From Clostridia bacterium (lineage in GTDB: Bacteria; Bacillota; Clostridia; Oscillospirales; CAG-382), in assembly GCA_017537345.1 (NCBI GenBank), contig JAFYKY010000022.1, forward strand, positions 62,001 through 126,000: DNA of 64,000 bases. Reading direction: 5' to 3'. The notes beneath the pieces are model-generated. The model ran no database searches, was not told where the DNA came from, and saw only the letters and a program-made list of their open reading frames with translations. The position numbers were made by a program, and so were the translations under genes. This document shows positions 53,474 to 61,374 of this stretch, one piece after another. The number at the start of each line of letters is the position of its first letter. The first letter of the stretch is position 1.

Positions 53474-53506
53474 AAAAGAACCGTTGCAAAACGCAACGGT
53501 TCTTTT
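53474..53506 (-). terminator. Terminator of the secreted protein gene
   Basis: A perfect 14-bp stem (AAAAGAACCGTTGC / GCAACGGTTCTTTT) with a 5-nt loop, downstream of the minus-strand gene. Confidence 0.93.
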
Positions 53507-53548
53507 GCTTGCAGGTTTGTAATTCAAAAAGGAAGTAAAAACAGCGTT

Positions 53549-54436
53549 TTATTCGCCGGGGGTGTAGTAGCCGTTCTGAACGACATATTCGTAGGTTTCG
53601 CTTTCTTCGGGCTTTATAACTCCGAATGCGGTGAAGTATGTGAACTTGGGCGCGGGTCTTATTCCGCCGCTTGCGGGCTGAACCCAGTTGCTGTCTTCGT
53701 AATGGATCATATCACCGGTTACATATACGTTTTCGGCAAAATGCTTGTAGTTGCTTTCCATACCGGTACCTATCCAGCATTCGCACTTTCTGTCAAGGAT
53801 CATATAGATCTCGCCGTTTTCATCAAAGATAACGGTGGATACGTCCTTCATTATACGGGTTATTTCGGAACGGTTCTTCAGTTCCATATGGGGACGACCG
53901 TTCCAATTATCGTATTCATCGCAAGGACTCCACCAGGAAAATCCAAACTCACCAATAAGATCGTTTCTCCAGGTATCGCCTTCAAATGCGGTCTTTTCAA
54001 TAGTGAGCAGGTAATCCACGAAATCATAACTGGGACGGAAGATAAAGTTTTTGGGAAATCCCTTTTCAAGCTGATCGTAGCTCTGGGTTTCTTTTCCCAG
54101 AATTTCGCCGTTTTCGCCGTAATAGGTTACGTTAACATTTACGCTGTAAACTACATCCGCAAGGTTTTCCATAGTAACCAGCAACAGCTTTTCTTCGCCG
54201 TAAACGTGGTCTGCCACGGTGATGACGGTTTCTTCGTCTCCGATAACGCCTGCTTCGGGAAGCACGGGAGGCGCATCGGGCACCTTGTCTGCTACGGGGG
54301 TTTCTTGGTTTTGTGCTACCGATTCTTCAATAGCATCGGATATTTCTTCGGCGGCGTAAACCGCGGCGGCGGACAAAGCCGTTAATGTAAGTACAGCCGC
54401 GATAACCAGAGAAAGTATCCTTAAAGAACGTTTCAT
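53549..54436 (-). CDS. Secreted protein of unknown function
   Basis: The 295-residue protein has a signal peptide with a hydrophobic core (about residues 8-24) and a probable signal-peptidase I site after AAVYA. An Asp/Glu/Pro-rich linker follows, then a region with beta-strand character, including LVTMENLADVVYSVNVNVTY and a Trp-rich stretch (RNDLIGEFGFSWWSPCDEYD). I do not recognise the family. GGAGG precedes the ATG at 54436; a start at 54487 is unsupported. It is divergent from the sigma factor gene at 54586 and could be in its regulon, which is a guess. Confidence 0.8.
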   Translation of the reverse strand: MKRSLRILSLVIAAVLTLTALSAAAVYAAEEISDAIEESVAQNQETPVADKVPDAPPVLPEAGVIGDEETVITVADHVYGEEKLLLVTMENLADVVYSVNVNVTYYGENGEILGKETQSYDQLEKGFPKNFIFRPSYDFVDYLLTIEKTAFEGDTWRNDLIGEFGFSWWSPCDEYDNWNGRPHMELKNRSEITRIMKDVSTVIFDENGEIYMILDRKCECWIGTGMESNYKHFAENVYVTGDMIHYEDSNWVQPASGGIRPAPKFTYFTAFGVIKPEESETYEYVVQNGYYTPGE

Positions 54437-54585
54437 ATTTATTCCTCCTTTAAAACGTTTGGGCTTTTTGGCCTTCTGTAAATACAATACCGAATATTGC
54501 CTTGGGGGAGAAAAATATTTTTTTAAATTTTTCTTTCTTCGTAAACCTGTTTTGTGGTATAAATATATACGAGGAGGGATGCGCC

Positions 54586-55134
54586 GTGCTTACAGAACCC
54601 CAGCGTGAATTCGCGGAACGGTTATACAAAGAAAACTACAAATTGCTGGCAAAGCGTATGAGCGAGCTGTTGGTCGGCGTGGATCCTGCCGCCGTGGAGG
54701 ATTGTTTGGGCAATCTGTTTTTAACCCTTTGCCTTTGCGTGCAAAAGGTTATGGAACACGAAAATCCAAGAGCCTGGCTGTTTTTAACGGCAAAATATAT
54801 TTGCTTAAAGCACGTACGCAACGTGGGAAGTATATCAAAACGTAACATTCCCCTTACGGACGAAATGGCAGATACCATTTCCGGCGGTGTTTCGCCGGAG
54901 GATACCGTGCCGGACGATATACTGTGGTGCCAATGGGAAAACACCCGTGTGCGTGAAAAGCTTATTGCCGGTCTTACCAAAAACGAAAAACGAATTCTTT
55001 ATCTTCGGTTCGAAAAAGGTCTTTCCAACGGTGAGATAGGAAAGCTTTTGGGCAAATCTGAAGATTCAGTGCGCTATACCGTATATTATATCAGAAAAAA
55101 GATAACCGATAAAGTGTATTCCGGCAAAATCTGA
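54586..55134 (+). CDS. Sigma-70-family (ECF-like) sigma factor
   Basis: The 182-residue protein has a region-2-like part (ENPRAWLFLTAKYICLKHVR) and a region-4 helix-turn-helix (NEKRILYLRFEKGLSNGEIG, then LGKSEDSVRYTVYYIRKKI). The start is the GTG at 54586 with AGGAGGG seven bases upstream; an ATG closer to that site is out of the required spacing and a longer frame has no site. It is followed by a membrane protein of anti-sigma layout after 18 bases. Weaker match to classic ECF factors in region 2 than the sigma gene at 10.4-10.9 kb. Confidence 0.85.
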   Translation: MLTEPQREFAERLYKENYKLLAKRMSELLVGVDPAAVEDCLGNLFLTLCLCVQKVMEHENPRAWLFLTAKYICLKHVRNVGSISKRNIPLTDEMADTISGGVSPEDTVPDDILWCQWENTRVREKLIAGLTKNEKRILYLRFEKGLSNGEIGKLLGKSEDSVRYTVYYIRKKITDKVYSGKI

Positions 55135-55152
55135 ACGAAAGGAGCGTAAAAT

Positions 55153-55959
55153 ATGAATTGCGAACTGATATACCAAAATATTAAAAACGGTTCCGTTTCT
55201 GCGGAAGATCTGCATTCAAGCGAAATGTCCGCCTTGTTTTCATACCTTTGCACTCTTATCGAGCAGGGGCGGGAAGTGGATGAAGAACTGCTTTGTCTGT
55301 GCGGAGATACGGCTTCGGAGCTGCCCCCTGCGGAAAAGCTTATGGAAAAGGTATACAAGAAAAGCATTTTTAAAGTTCCGCGCAAAGCAGGCGTTTTTAA
55401 ACGTATTGCCGTGGCGTGCGCCGCCGCGTTTGTTTCGGTAGGGCTTTTCGTGGGAACTGCGTCTGCTTTCGGGTTGAATATAGTGGAAGAGCTTCGCTGT
55501 GTCGTTACCGACGATCACGTGGTTAAATTTGAAGAATACAATGCTTTTTTGCACAAAACCGTTACAAGCAATTATTCCTATAACCGTCTTTTTGAAAAAA
55601 GGCTTGAGGGGCTTATGTATCCTCAAGCGTTTCCCGAAGACGCCGTTCCCGTAAAGGTAAAGCAAAACACTCAATCGGACGGCAGGCTGTATACTCTCTA
55701 TCTGGAGCCCTCCTCGGGTGAAAACTGGCAGATATACGCAAAACCCGAATCGGAAAGCTATCTTCCTATGGGGTATAAATTCAAGGTGGATTACGGCAAC
55801 GCGGTTCTGGAATACGTATACACGGTTTCAAGAAACAGCGATGGCATAACGGGCTACAAGCTGTATACCGTATATGACGGAGTAATGTATACCTTTGATA
55901 TAAAAGACCCCGATTGGACCAACGTAAAAATAATACTCGAAAATTTAATTGTAAAATAA
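55153..55959 (+). CDS. Single-pass membrane protein, probable anti-sigma factor
   Basis: The 268-residue protein has a cytoplasmic N-terminus of about 80 residues, a membrane helix (about 85-105) and an extracellular part of about 160 residues with strand-rich segments (YTLYLEPSSGENWQIYAKPE, GITGYKLYTVYDGVMYTFDI) that recall DUF4367 domains. This layout, directly after a sigma gene and before a terminator, is that of an anti-sigma factor. AAAGGAG precedes the ATG. No zinc motif is visible. The role is inferred from context. Confidence 0.75.
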   Translation: MNCELIYQNIKNGSVSAEDLHSSEMSALFSYLCTLIEQGREVDEELLCLCGDTASELPPAEKLMEKVYKKSIFKVPRKAGVFKRIAVACAAAFVSVGLFVGTASAFGLNIVEELRCVVTDDHVVKFEEYNAFLHKTVTSNYSYNRLFEKRLEGLMYPQAFPEDAVPVKVKQNTQSDGRLYTLYLEPSSGENWQIYAKPESESYLPMGYKFKVDYGNAVLEYVYTVSRNSDGITGYKLYTVYDGVMYTFDIKDPDWTNVKIILENLIVK

Positions 55960-55986
55960 ACAGGTGTTTTTAATACCTGTTTATTT
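55955..55986 (+). terminator. Terminator of the second sigma operon
   Basis: AAATAAACAGGT pairs with ACCTGTTTATTT around a 9-nt loop, overlapping the stop codon. No strong T tail follows. Confidence 0.75.
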
Positions 55987-56045
55987 ACTTTTTGCTTTGC
56001 GTGTGCTAAAATAGAGTATACTCAAATTCTTTGGAGGTGCGTGCT

Positions 56046-57104
56046 TTGGAAACCCTGGAATACAGATGTCCGAACTGCAACGCTTATCTCGTTTTCGATG
56101 CGAAGAGCGGCGATATGAAATGTGATTACTGCTTGAGCCATTTTTCGGTAGACGAGGTAAAAGAAAACAACGAAACCAGAGGAAAGGTATACAACGAAGA
56201 AAACGGGCATACCCATTCCTGCGAAGAGAGCGACAGCGAATATTTTTCATATTCCTGCCCGTCCTGCGGGGGAGAGATCATCGGCGATGCTACCACCGCC
56301 GCTACGGAATGTCCTTTTTGCGAAAACCCCACGGTTATCACCCAAAGATTGAAGGGTGAATTCAAGCCGGATTTCGTTATACCCTTTAAGGTCACCAAAA
56401 AAGAGGCGGTAAGCGCCTTGGAAAAGCTGTACGGCGGCAAAAAGCTCCTTCCCAATGCTTTTACAAAGGATAACCGAGTTAAAAAGGTTACGGGAATGTA
56501 CGTGCCATACTGGATATGCGATTGCGAAGCATCCGGCACCGTGCATTACGATGCTACCCGTGTCCGCACTTATACCGACGGAAAGTATATGGTCACCCGA
56601 ACGGATATTTATAAAGTGATACGCGGCGGCACAGTGTCTTTCGATAACATTCCGCAGGACGGTACCACCAAGCTGGAGGGAATACATACCGAATCTATAG
56701 AGCCTTACGATTATTCGGAAATGATACCTTTTTCCAACGAATACCTTTCGGGCTATTTTGCGGATATTTACGACGTGAACTCCGAAGAGGTTCTGGATCG
56801 TGTTGCGGAGAGGGCAAAGGCTTCCGTAAGAGAAAGCTTCAGAGAAACCGTTATCGGCTATTCCACCGTAACCGAAGGGCAAAGCAATATAAATATTAAA
56901 AACGGCGATATACATTACGCTCTTTTGCCGGTATGGATGCTTAACACAAATTGGAACGGAAAGACCTATACATTTGCAATGAACGGTCAGACAGGCAAGG
57001 TGGTAGGGGATCTTCCCGTGGATAAAAAGAAGTTCTGGAAGCGGGTTGCAATGTTTTTCGGTATCTTTGCCGCAGTTGCCGCGCTCATCGCTTTGGCTTT
57101 GTGA
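56046..57104 (+). CDS. Zinc-ribbon membrane protein
   Basis: The 352-residue protein has two zinc ribbons at the N-terminus (CPNC ... CDYC, then CPSC ... CPFC), of the TFIIB type. A long domain follows with KPDFVIPFKVTKKEAVSALE and a CDCEASGTVHYDATRVRTYT segment, then one membrane helix at the very end (about 325-352). Such proteins are often mislabelled as helicases; their job is unknown. I chose the TTG at 56046 because GGAGG lies seven bases upstream. Its stop overlaps the frame before the TPM gene start by a few bases. Confidence 0.83.
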   Translation: METLEYRCPNCNAYLVFDAKSGDMKCDYCLSHFSVDEVKENNETRGKVYNEENGHTHSCEESDSEYFSYSCPSCGGEIIGDATTAATECPFCENPTVITQRLKGEFKPDFVIPFKVTKKEAVSALEKLYGGKKLLPNAFTKDNRVKKVTGMYVPYWICDCEASGTVHYDATRVRTYTDGKYMVTRTDIYKVIRGGTVSFDNIPQDGTTKLEGIHTESIEPYDYSEMIPFSNEYLSGYFADIYDVNSEEVLDRVAERAKASVRESFRETVIGYSTVTEGQSNINIKNGDIHYALLPVWMLNTNWNGKTYTFAMNGQTGKVVGDLPVDKKKFWKRVAMFFGIFAAVAALIALAL

Positions 57105-57112
57105 GGTGGGTT

Positions 57113-57853
57113 ATGAAGAAAATAGTATGTTTTATTTGTGTTTTACTCATTTTCGCCCTTACAGCATTGCCCGTGTGCGCCGCAAAGGAACGGGTAATAG
57201 ATACTGCAGATCTGCTCACGGCAGAGGAAGAGCAAAAGCTTTCCCAAATGGCGCAGGCTGTGTACGATGAATACGGTGTGGATATCGTGATCCTCACGGA
57301 AGATACCTACGTTTCCGATATTCAGCGTTATACGGAAAATTATTACGATAACGGCGGCTATTCGGCAGACGGAATTATATTTTACATTTCTATGTACGAA
57401 AGAGATTGGTATATGGCAACTTCGGGAAGCTGTATGGACACTCTTTCCTACAGCCGCTTGGGCGATATTTTCGATCGTATAAGCGGTTATCTTGCAGAGG
57501 ACGATTATTACGCCGCTTTCAGCAATTTTATCCCTCTCTGCGAAGGATATATAGAGGAAGGGCCTTCGTTTTTTGCAACTCCGGTTGTAAGCTATCTGCT
57601 TAAGCTTTGCCTGCTGCTGCCCGTTGCTTTCGGTATAGCTGTATTGGTTGTTTTTCTTGAAAAGAAGAAAATGAACACAGCAGTGCTTCAGAAAAACGCA
57701 AACGATTATATTATTGCGGGCAGCGTGGATATAGAAGAACAAAAGGACGTTTTCGTAACCTTTACCGTGACCCGCGTGCCTATTTCCCAGAATAACGGAA
57801 GCCGAGGCGGAGGCGGAGGCGTTTCCCATGGCGGCAGAGGCGGCAAATTTTAA
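57113..57853 (+). CDS. TPM-domain membrane protein
   Basis: The 246-residue protein has a signal peptide (ending LPVCA), then a TPM domain outside the membrane (ERVIDTADLLTAEEEQKLSQ, QRYTENYYDNGGYSADGIIF), a membrane helix (about 166-188), and a cytoplasmic tail ending in a Gly/Arg-rich stretch. TPM proteins are tied to membrane protein quality control and photosystem repair in other groups. A GAGGTGGG precedes the ATG at 57113. The upstream zinc-ribbon gene is eight bases away, so the two act as a pair. Confidence 0.87.
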   Translation: MKKIVCFICVLLIFALTALPVCAAKERVIDTADLLTAEEEQKLSQMAQAVYDEYGVDIVILTEDTYVSDIQRYTENYYDNGGYSADGIIFYISMYERDWYMATSGSCMDTLSYSRLGDIFDRISGYLAEDDYYAAFSNFIPLCEGYIEEGPSFFATPVVSYLLKLCLLLPVAFGIAVLVVFLEKKKMNTAVLQKNANDYIIAGSVDIEEQKDVFVTFTVTRVPISQNNGSRGGGGGVSHGGRGGKF

Positions 57854-57885
57854 GATTACCCCACAAAAGGTTTTTTGATAACTGC

Positions 57886-57996
57886 GGGTATTTCACGAAA
57901 TACCCCTGCAGACGTTACGTATCACGAAAAAACGCTTTTGCGGGGACCCCGAAGAAATACCCCTAAAATCCTGCGGATTTTTGGGGACCCCGAAAA
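57886..57996. repeat. GC-rich repeat cluster with small palindromes
   Basis: GGGTATTT-CACG-AAATACCC forms a hairpin (57887-57906). GGGGACCCCGAA occurs twice (57942-57953 and 57983-57994), and AAATACCCC also occurs twice. The cluster fills the 173-base gap between two genes. It is unlike the repeats at 52 and 53 kb. Confidence 0.65.
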
Positions 57997-58026
57997 AGCA
58001 CCCCACAAAAAACACAGGAGGCATTT

Positions 58027-58467
58027 ATGGTTGAACAATATTGGGAGTTATTTGCATTATCCTTGGCAGGAACGGTAATATGCGTCGTTATGCTGGTTTT
58101 GGGCTTTGTGTTTGCAAAAAAGCTGTTCTTGAACAAAAAATACGGTGTAGTAGGGCTCGTCTTGCTTTCGGTGATTTTAGCTCTCGTTACAGCGTTATCT
58201 GCTCATCACTTTATACTTTGCTGTAAAGATTACAGCTATGTATCAGATAACACCTATATCGAAGCTAAAGCAGAAATGATAGAATACACGTCTGTGGAAA
58301 GAGATGCGGAGAACGGCTTGGTTGTATACAGAAAGCCAAAGTTCTTTTTGCCCGAGCGAAACGAGTATATAGTTTTATATACCAAAGATGTTGAGGTGGG
58401 TGAAACGTATCTGATACGCTATTATCCCAATACCCGCATTTGCGAAATTGTGGACAAAGTATCGTGA
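58027..58467 (+). CDS. Small unrecognised membrane protein
   Basis: The 146-residue protein has two membrane helices (about residues 8-32 and 40-62) and then a soluble part with strands (RKPKFFLPERNEYIVLYTKD, GETYLIRYYPNTRICEIV) of about 80 residues. I do not recognise it. ACAGGAGG precedes the ATG at 58027, so it is probably expressed. It follows the GC-rich repeat cluster, and its own end is next to the C copy of the GGGCGGGGGC repeat. Confidence 0.75.
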   Translation: MVEQYWELFALSLAGTVICVVMLVLGFVFAKKLFLNKKYGVVGLVLLSVILALVTALSAHHFILCCKDYSYVSDNTYIEAKAEMIEYTSVERDAENGLVVYRKPKFFLPERNEYIVLYTKDVEVGETYLIRYYPNTRICEIVDKVS

Positions 58468-58503
58468 CGAATTTCCACGTTAATAATGAATTTTACAATT
58501 TTC

Positions 58504-58532
58504 ATTGTAGGGCGGGGGCTTGCTCTTGCCCT
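58504..58532 (+). repeat. Short copy (C) of the GGGCGGGGGC repeat
   Basis: It shares 21 identical bases (from CATTGTAGGG to GGGGGCTTGC) with copy A at 52 kb. GTAGGGC and GCCCTAC pair as a 7-bp stem. The rest of the larger element is not seen here. Confidence 0.65.
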
Positions 58533-58552
58533 ACGTTGAGCATAAGATAATA

Positions 58553-58587
58553 GACCCCGACGTATTTTTCAACATTTCGTCGGGGTC
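58553..58587 (-). terminator. Terminator of the 2-hydroxyacid dehydrogenase gene
   Basis: GACCCCGACG pairs with CGTCGGGGTC around a 15-nt loop, a few bases after the minus-strand stop; the tail is only moderately T-rich. Confidence 0.75.
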
Positions 58588-58593
58588 ATTTTG

Positions 58594-59532
58594 TTATTCT
58601 ACTCGGTTTCTTTTTTCGCCTTTTAAAAACGCTTTTATGTTTTCTGCCATTTCGTATACCACCTTGGTGCGGGCTTCGAAGGATGCCCACGCCATGTGGG
58701 GGGTAAGGCAAACGTTTTTAAGAGCTTTGATCTTATCAAAGGGATGGTCTGTACCGAAGGGCTCTGCGGTATATACGTCGCACCCCAGACCGCCTATACG
58801 GTTTTCCAGAACGGCTTTTGCGGCTTCCTCTTCATCCCAGACACCGCCCCTTGCCGAATTTACGATAATAACGTCCTTTTTCATCAGCCCAAATTTTTCG
58901 CGGTTTATAAGGTGTCTTGTACTGTCGTTGAGAGGGCAGTGGATGGTTATAATATCGCTGTTTTTGCAAAGAGTATCGATGTCCACGCAATCGGGATCGT
59001 TTACGGGCGTGTTTTTATTGTATATGACCTTGCAGCCGAAAGCTCTCGCCACGTCAGCAACCTTTTTGCCTATATTACCGTAGCCTATAATTCCCCAGGT
59101 CTTACCGTAAAGATCGTGAAACGCGGGGGAAAGCTTGTTGGGGGCGGTATAGCCTCCGCTTGTAACGAAATCGGAATACTCTTTAAGATGCGTAAGCAGA
59201 TCAAGTACGGTTGCCACCGTTACCGCCGCAACGCTGTGGGTGGAATATCCCGGTACGTTGGCAACGGCTATACCGTTTTCACGGCAGTACTTTGTGTCGA
59301 TATTATCGAAACCCGTGGCGGCAACGCAGATAAGCTTAAGGTACGGCGCTTTTTCGAGCACTTTGTCCGTAAGCTTTATTTTGTTCAGCACGGCTATTTC
59401 CGTGTCTTTTATTCTGTCTGCCAGCTCTTCCTTTGAAGTGCTTGGAAAAATCCTTGCGTTTCCCAAAGAGGTTATGGGGGATATATCTATATCCTTTCCT
59501 ATGGAATCTATATCAAATACCGTTATATTCAT
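58594..59532 (-). CDS. D-isomer-specific 2-hydroxyacid dehydrogenase
   Basis: The 312-residue cytoplasmic enzyme reduces 2-keto acids with NAD(P)H, or runs in reverse. The Rossmann loop is WGIIGYGNIGKKVADVARAF (about residues 143-162), and the active-site Arg, Glu and His appear in NSARGGVWDEEEAA and TPHMAWASFEAR. It is like hydroxypyruvate/glycerate dehydrogenases; the substrate is not certain. AAGGAGAG stands before the ATG at 59532. Confidence 0.9.
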   Translation of the reverse strand: MNITVFDIDSIGKDIDISPITSLGNARIFPSTSKEELADRIKDTEIAVLNKIKLTDKVLEKAPYLKLICVAATGFDNIDTKYCRENGIAVANVPGYSTHSVAAVTVATVLDLLTHLKEYSDFVTSGGYTAPNKLSPAFHDLYGKTWGIIGYGNIGKKVADVARAFGCKVIYNKNTPVNDPDCVDIDTLCKNSDIITIHCPLNDSTRHLINREKFGLMKKDVIIVNSARGGVWDEEEAAKAVLENRIGGLGCDVYTAEPFGTDHPFDKIKALKNVCLTPHMAWASFEARTKVVYEMAENIKAFLKGEKRNRVE

Positions 59533-59617
59533 AACCGCTCTCCTTAACGTGGAATACAAACAAGATTATATATCAAAAAAACCTTTGTGTCAACGGGTTA
59601 AGTGTACTTCAACCTTG

Positions 59618-59646
59618 TTGACAATTCGGATATTGGGTGGTATAAT
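59618..59646 (+). promoter_or_regulatory. Consensus sigma-A promoter of the dapA operon
   Basis: TTGACA (59618-59623), 17-bp spacer, TATAAT (59641-59646), an exact match to both hexamers. No lysine riboswitch is visible in the 45-base leader. Confidence 0.93.
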
Positions 59647-59690
59647 GGTAAACGCGAAAGTATTTTTATATATAGTTTGGAGTAATAGAT

Positions 59691-60584
59691 ATGTCAACTA
59701 ACAAGCCTATAGTATTTACCGGAACAGGAACAGCGCTCATAACTCCCTTCAAGGATGGAAAGGTAGATTATTTTGCGCTTACCGCCCTTATCGAGCGTCA
59801 GATCTCTTCCGGCATAGATTCCATAATTATATGCGGTACCACCGGTGAAAGCTCTACTCTGCAGGACGATGAGCATCGTTGTGTTATTGAGCATGCGGTT
59901 ACCGTTGCTGCAGGCAGAGTTCCTATCGTTGCAGGTACAGGAAGCAACGATACCGATTACGCAGTCTCTCTTTCCAAGGACGCTTGCCGTTCCGGAGCAG
60001 ACGGTCTGCTGGTGGTTACCCCTTATTATAACAAGACCAACGAAGCGGGACTCGTAAAGCATTATTATGCTATTGCGGACGCATCAGAAAAGCCGGTTAT
60101 CCTTTATAACGTGCCTTCCCGCACGGGTATGAACATTTCTCTCAAGGCTTATAAGGCTTTGGCAGAGCATCCCAACATAGTTGCTACCAAGGAAGCCTGC
60201 GGCGATATTTCCGCTATAATGCGTCTTATGGACACCTGCGGGGACAGTCTGCGTGTTTATTCCGGTAACGACGATCAGGCGCTTCCTCTTATCGCTTGCG
60301 GCGCTATCGGTGTTATTTCCACCGTGGGCAACGTAATACCCGGCGAGTTTTCTTCTCTTATCCGCACCGCGCTTAACGGCAACTTCGGCGCCGCAAACCT
60401 GCTTCGCCGCAAGTACGCCGCTCTTATGGACGCTATGTTCACCACCGTTAACCCCATTCCCGTAAAGGCGGCTTGCTCTTCTATGGGACTTTGCTCTCCC
60501 GAAATCCGTCTCCCTCTCGTGGCTATGGAAGGGGAGGAGCTGGAAAAGCTTCATAAGGTTATGAAGGACGCTCACGTGCTTTAA
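59691..60584 (+). CDS. dapA: 4-hydroxy-tetrahydrodipicolinate synthase
   Basis: DapA condenses pyruvate with aspartate semialdehyde, the first dedicated step to diaminopimelate and lysine. The 297-residue protein has CGTTGESSTLQDDEH (about residues 43-57), the active-site Tyr in ILYNVPSRTGMN and the Schiff-base Lys in VATKEACGDI. TTGGAG lies about 9 bases before the ATG. Confidence 0.97.
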   Translation: MSTNKPIVFTGTGTALITPFKDGKVDYFALTALIERQISSGIDSIIICGTTGESSTLQDDEHRCVIEHAVTVAAGRVPIVAGTGSNDTDYAVSLSKDACRSGADGLLVVTPYYNKTNEAGLVKHYYAIADASEKPVILYNVPSRTGMNISLKAYKALAEHPNIVATKEACGDISAIMRLMDTCGDSLRVYSGNDDQALPLIACGAIGVISTVGNVIPGEFSSLIRTALNGNFGAANLLRRKYAALMDAMFTTVNPIPVKAACSSMGLCSPEIRLPLVAMEGEELEKLHKVMKDAHVL

Positions 60585-60614
60585 TTATTTCGCATAACGG
60601 AGAAAAACATAAAA

Positions 60615-61370
60615 ATGTCTGGAATTATAATAAACGGCTGCGGCGGCAGAATGGGCAAGACCATAGCCGCCCAGTGTGCCGAAAAAGGTATAAATATTCT
60701 TTGCGGTGTCGATATATATCCCGTTTCCGCAGATTTTCCCGTTTATACCTCTCTTGAGGATATCCCCAGTCCTTGCGGCGTGGTAATAGATTTTACCACC
60801 GCATCCGCATTGGAGGGTGTGCTTGAATTCGGTATAAAAAACAATATTCCTTTGGTTCTTGCCACCACCGGCTATTCCAAGGAACAAAGAGAGCTTATCG
60901 AAAAAGCCTCCAAGCAGATTCCCATATTCAATTCGGGTAATATGTCTGTAGGCGTTTCCGTAACCGCCCGCGTGGCGGCGGATATTGCATTGAGCATGGG
61001 TGAGGATTTTGATATAGAGATTATCGAAACCCACCACTCCGCAAAATTGGACGCACCTTCGGGTACCGCACTTATGCTGGCGGACGAGATACAAAAGGCG
61101 ATAGGCGAGCGTGAATACGTTTTTGAACGTGCTTCCCGCCGTATGGCGCGCCCCAAAAAAGAAATAGGCATCCATTCCGTAAGAGGGGGAGGCGTTATCG
61201 GTGAGCATACGGTTATGATAATCGGTCAGCACGAAACCATCTCTCTTACCCACAAAGCTCACGACAGAGGCTTGTTTGCATACGGCGCTTTGCGTGCCGC
61301 AGAATTTATAGCCGAAAAGCAAAACGGCTTTTACAATATGAAAGATCTTGTTTCCGCAGAGGAGAAGTAA
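60615..61370 (+). CDS. dapB: 4-hydroxy-tetrahydrodipicolinate reductase
   Basis: DapB reduces the DapA product with NAD(P)H. The 251-residue protein has the nucleotide loop INGCGGRMGKTIA at the N-terminus, GNMSVGVSVTARV and the active-site block ETHHSAKLDAPSGTALMLAD. It is 30 bases after dapA and is followed by aconitase after four bases, so all four genes form one operon. Confidence 0.97.
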   Translation: MSGIIINGCGGRMGKTIAAQCAEKGINILCGVDIYPVSADFPVYTSLEDIPSPCGVVIDFTTASALEGVLEFGIKNNIPLVLATTGYSKEQRELIEKASKQIPIFNSGNMSVGVSVTARVAADIALSMGEDFDIEIIETHHSAKLDAPSGTALMLADEIQKAIGEREYVFERASRRMARPKKEIGIHSVRGGGVIGEHTVMIIGQHETISLTHKAHDRGLFAYGALRAAEFIAEKQNGFYNMKDLVSAEEK

Positions 61371-61374
61371 TAAA

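Noticed and set aside
53282..53527. An 81-codon minus-strand frame across repeat copy B
   Set aside because: No start signal, and it follows the hairpin repeat; such frames arise from repeats, not from selection on protein.
51778..53548. Composite transposon or genomic island bounded by repeats A and B
   Set aside because: The copies are in the same direction and flank a foreign patch, but no transposase, integrase, target-site duplication or terminal inverted repeat is seen.
57875..58078. A 67-codon frame over the GC-rich palindrome cluster
   Set aside because: It runs into the following gene in another frame and is made of repeat sequence.
59560..59690. Lysine riboswitch before dapA
   Set aside because: The leader after the promoter is only about 45 bases and has no riboswitch-like fold.
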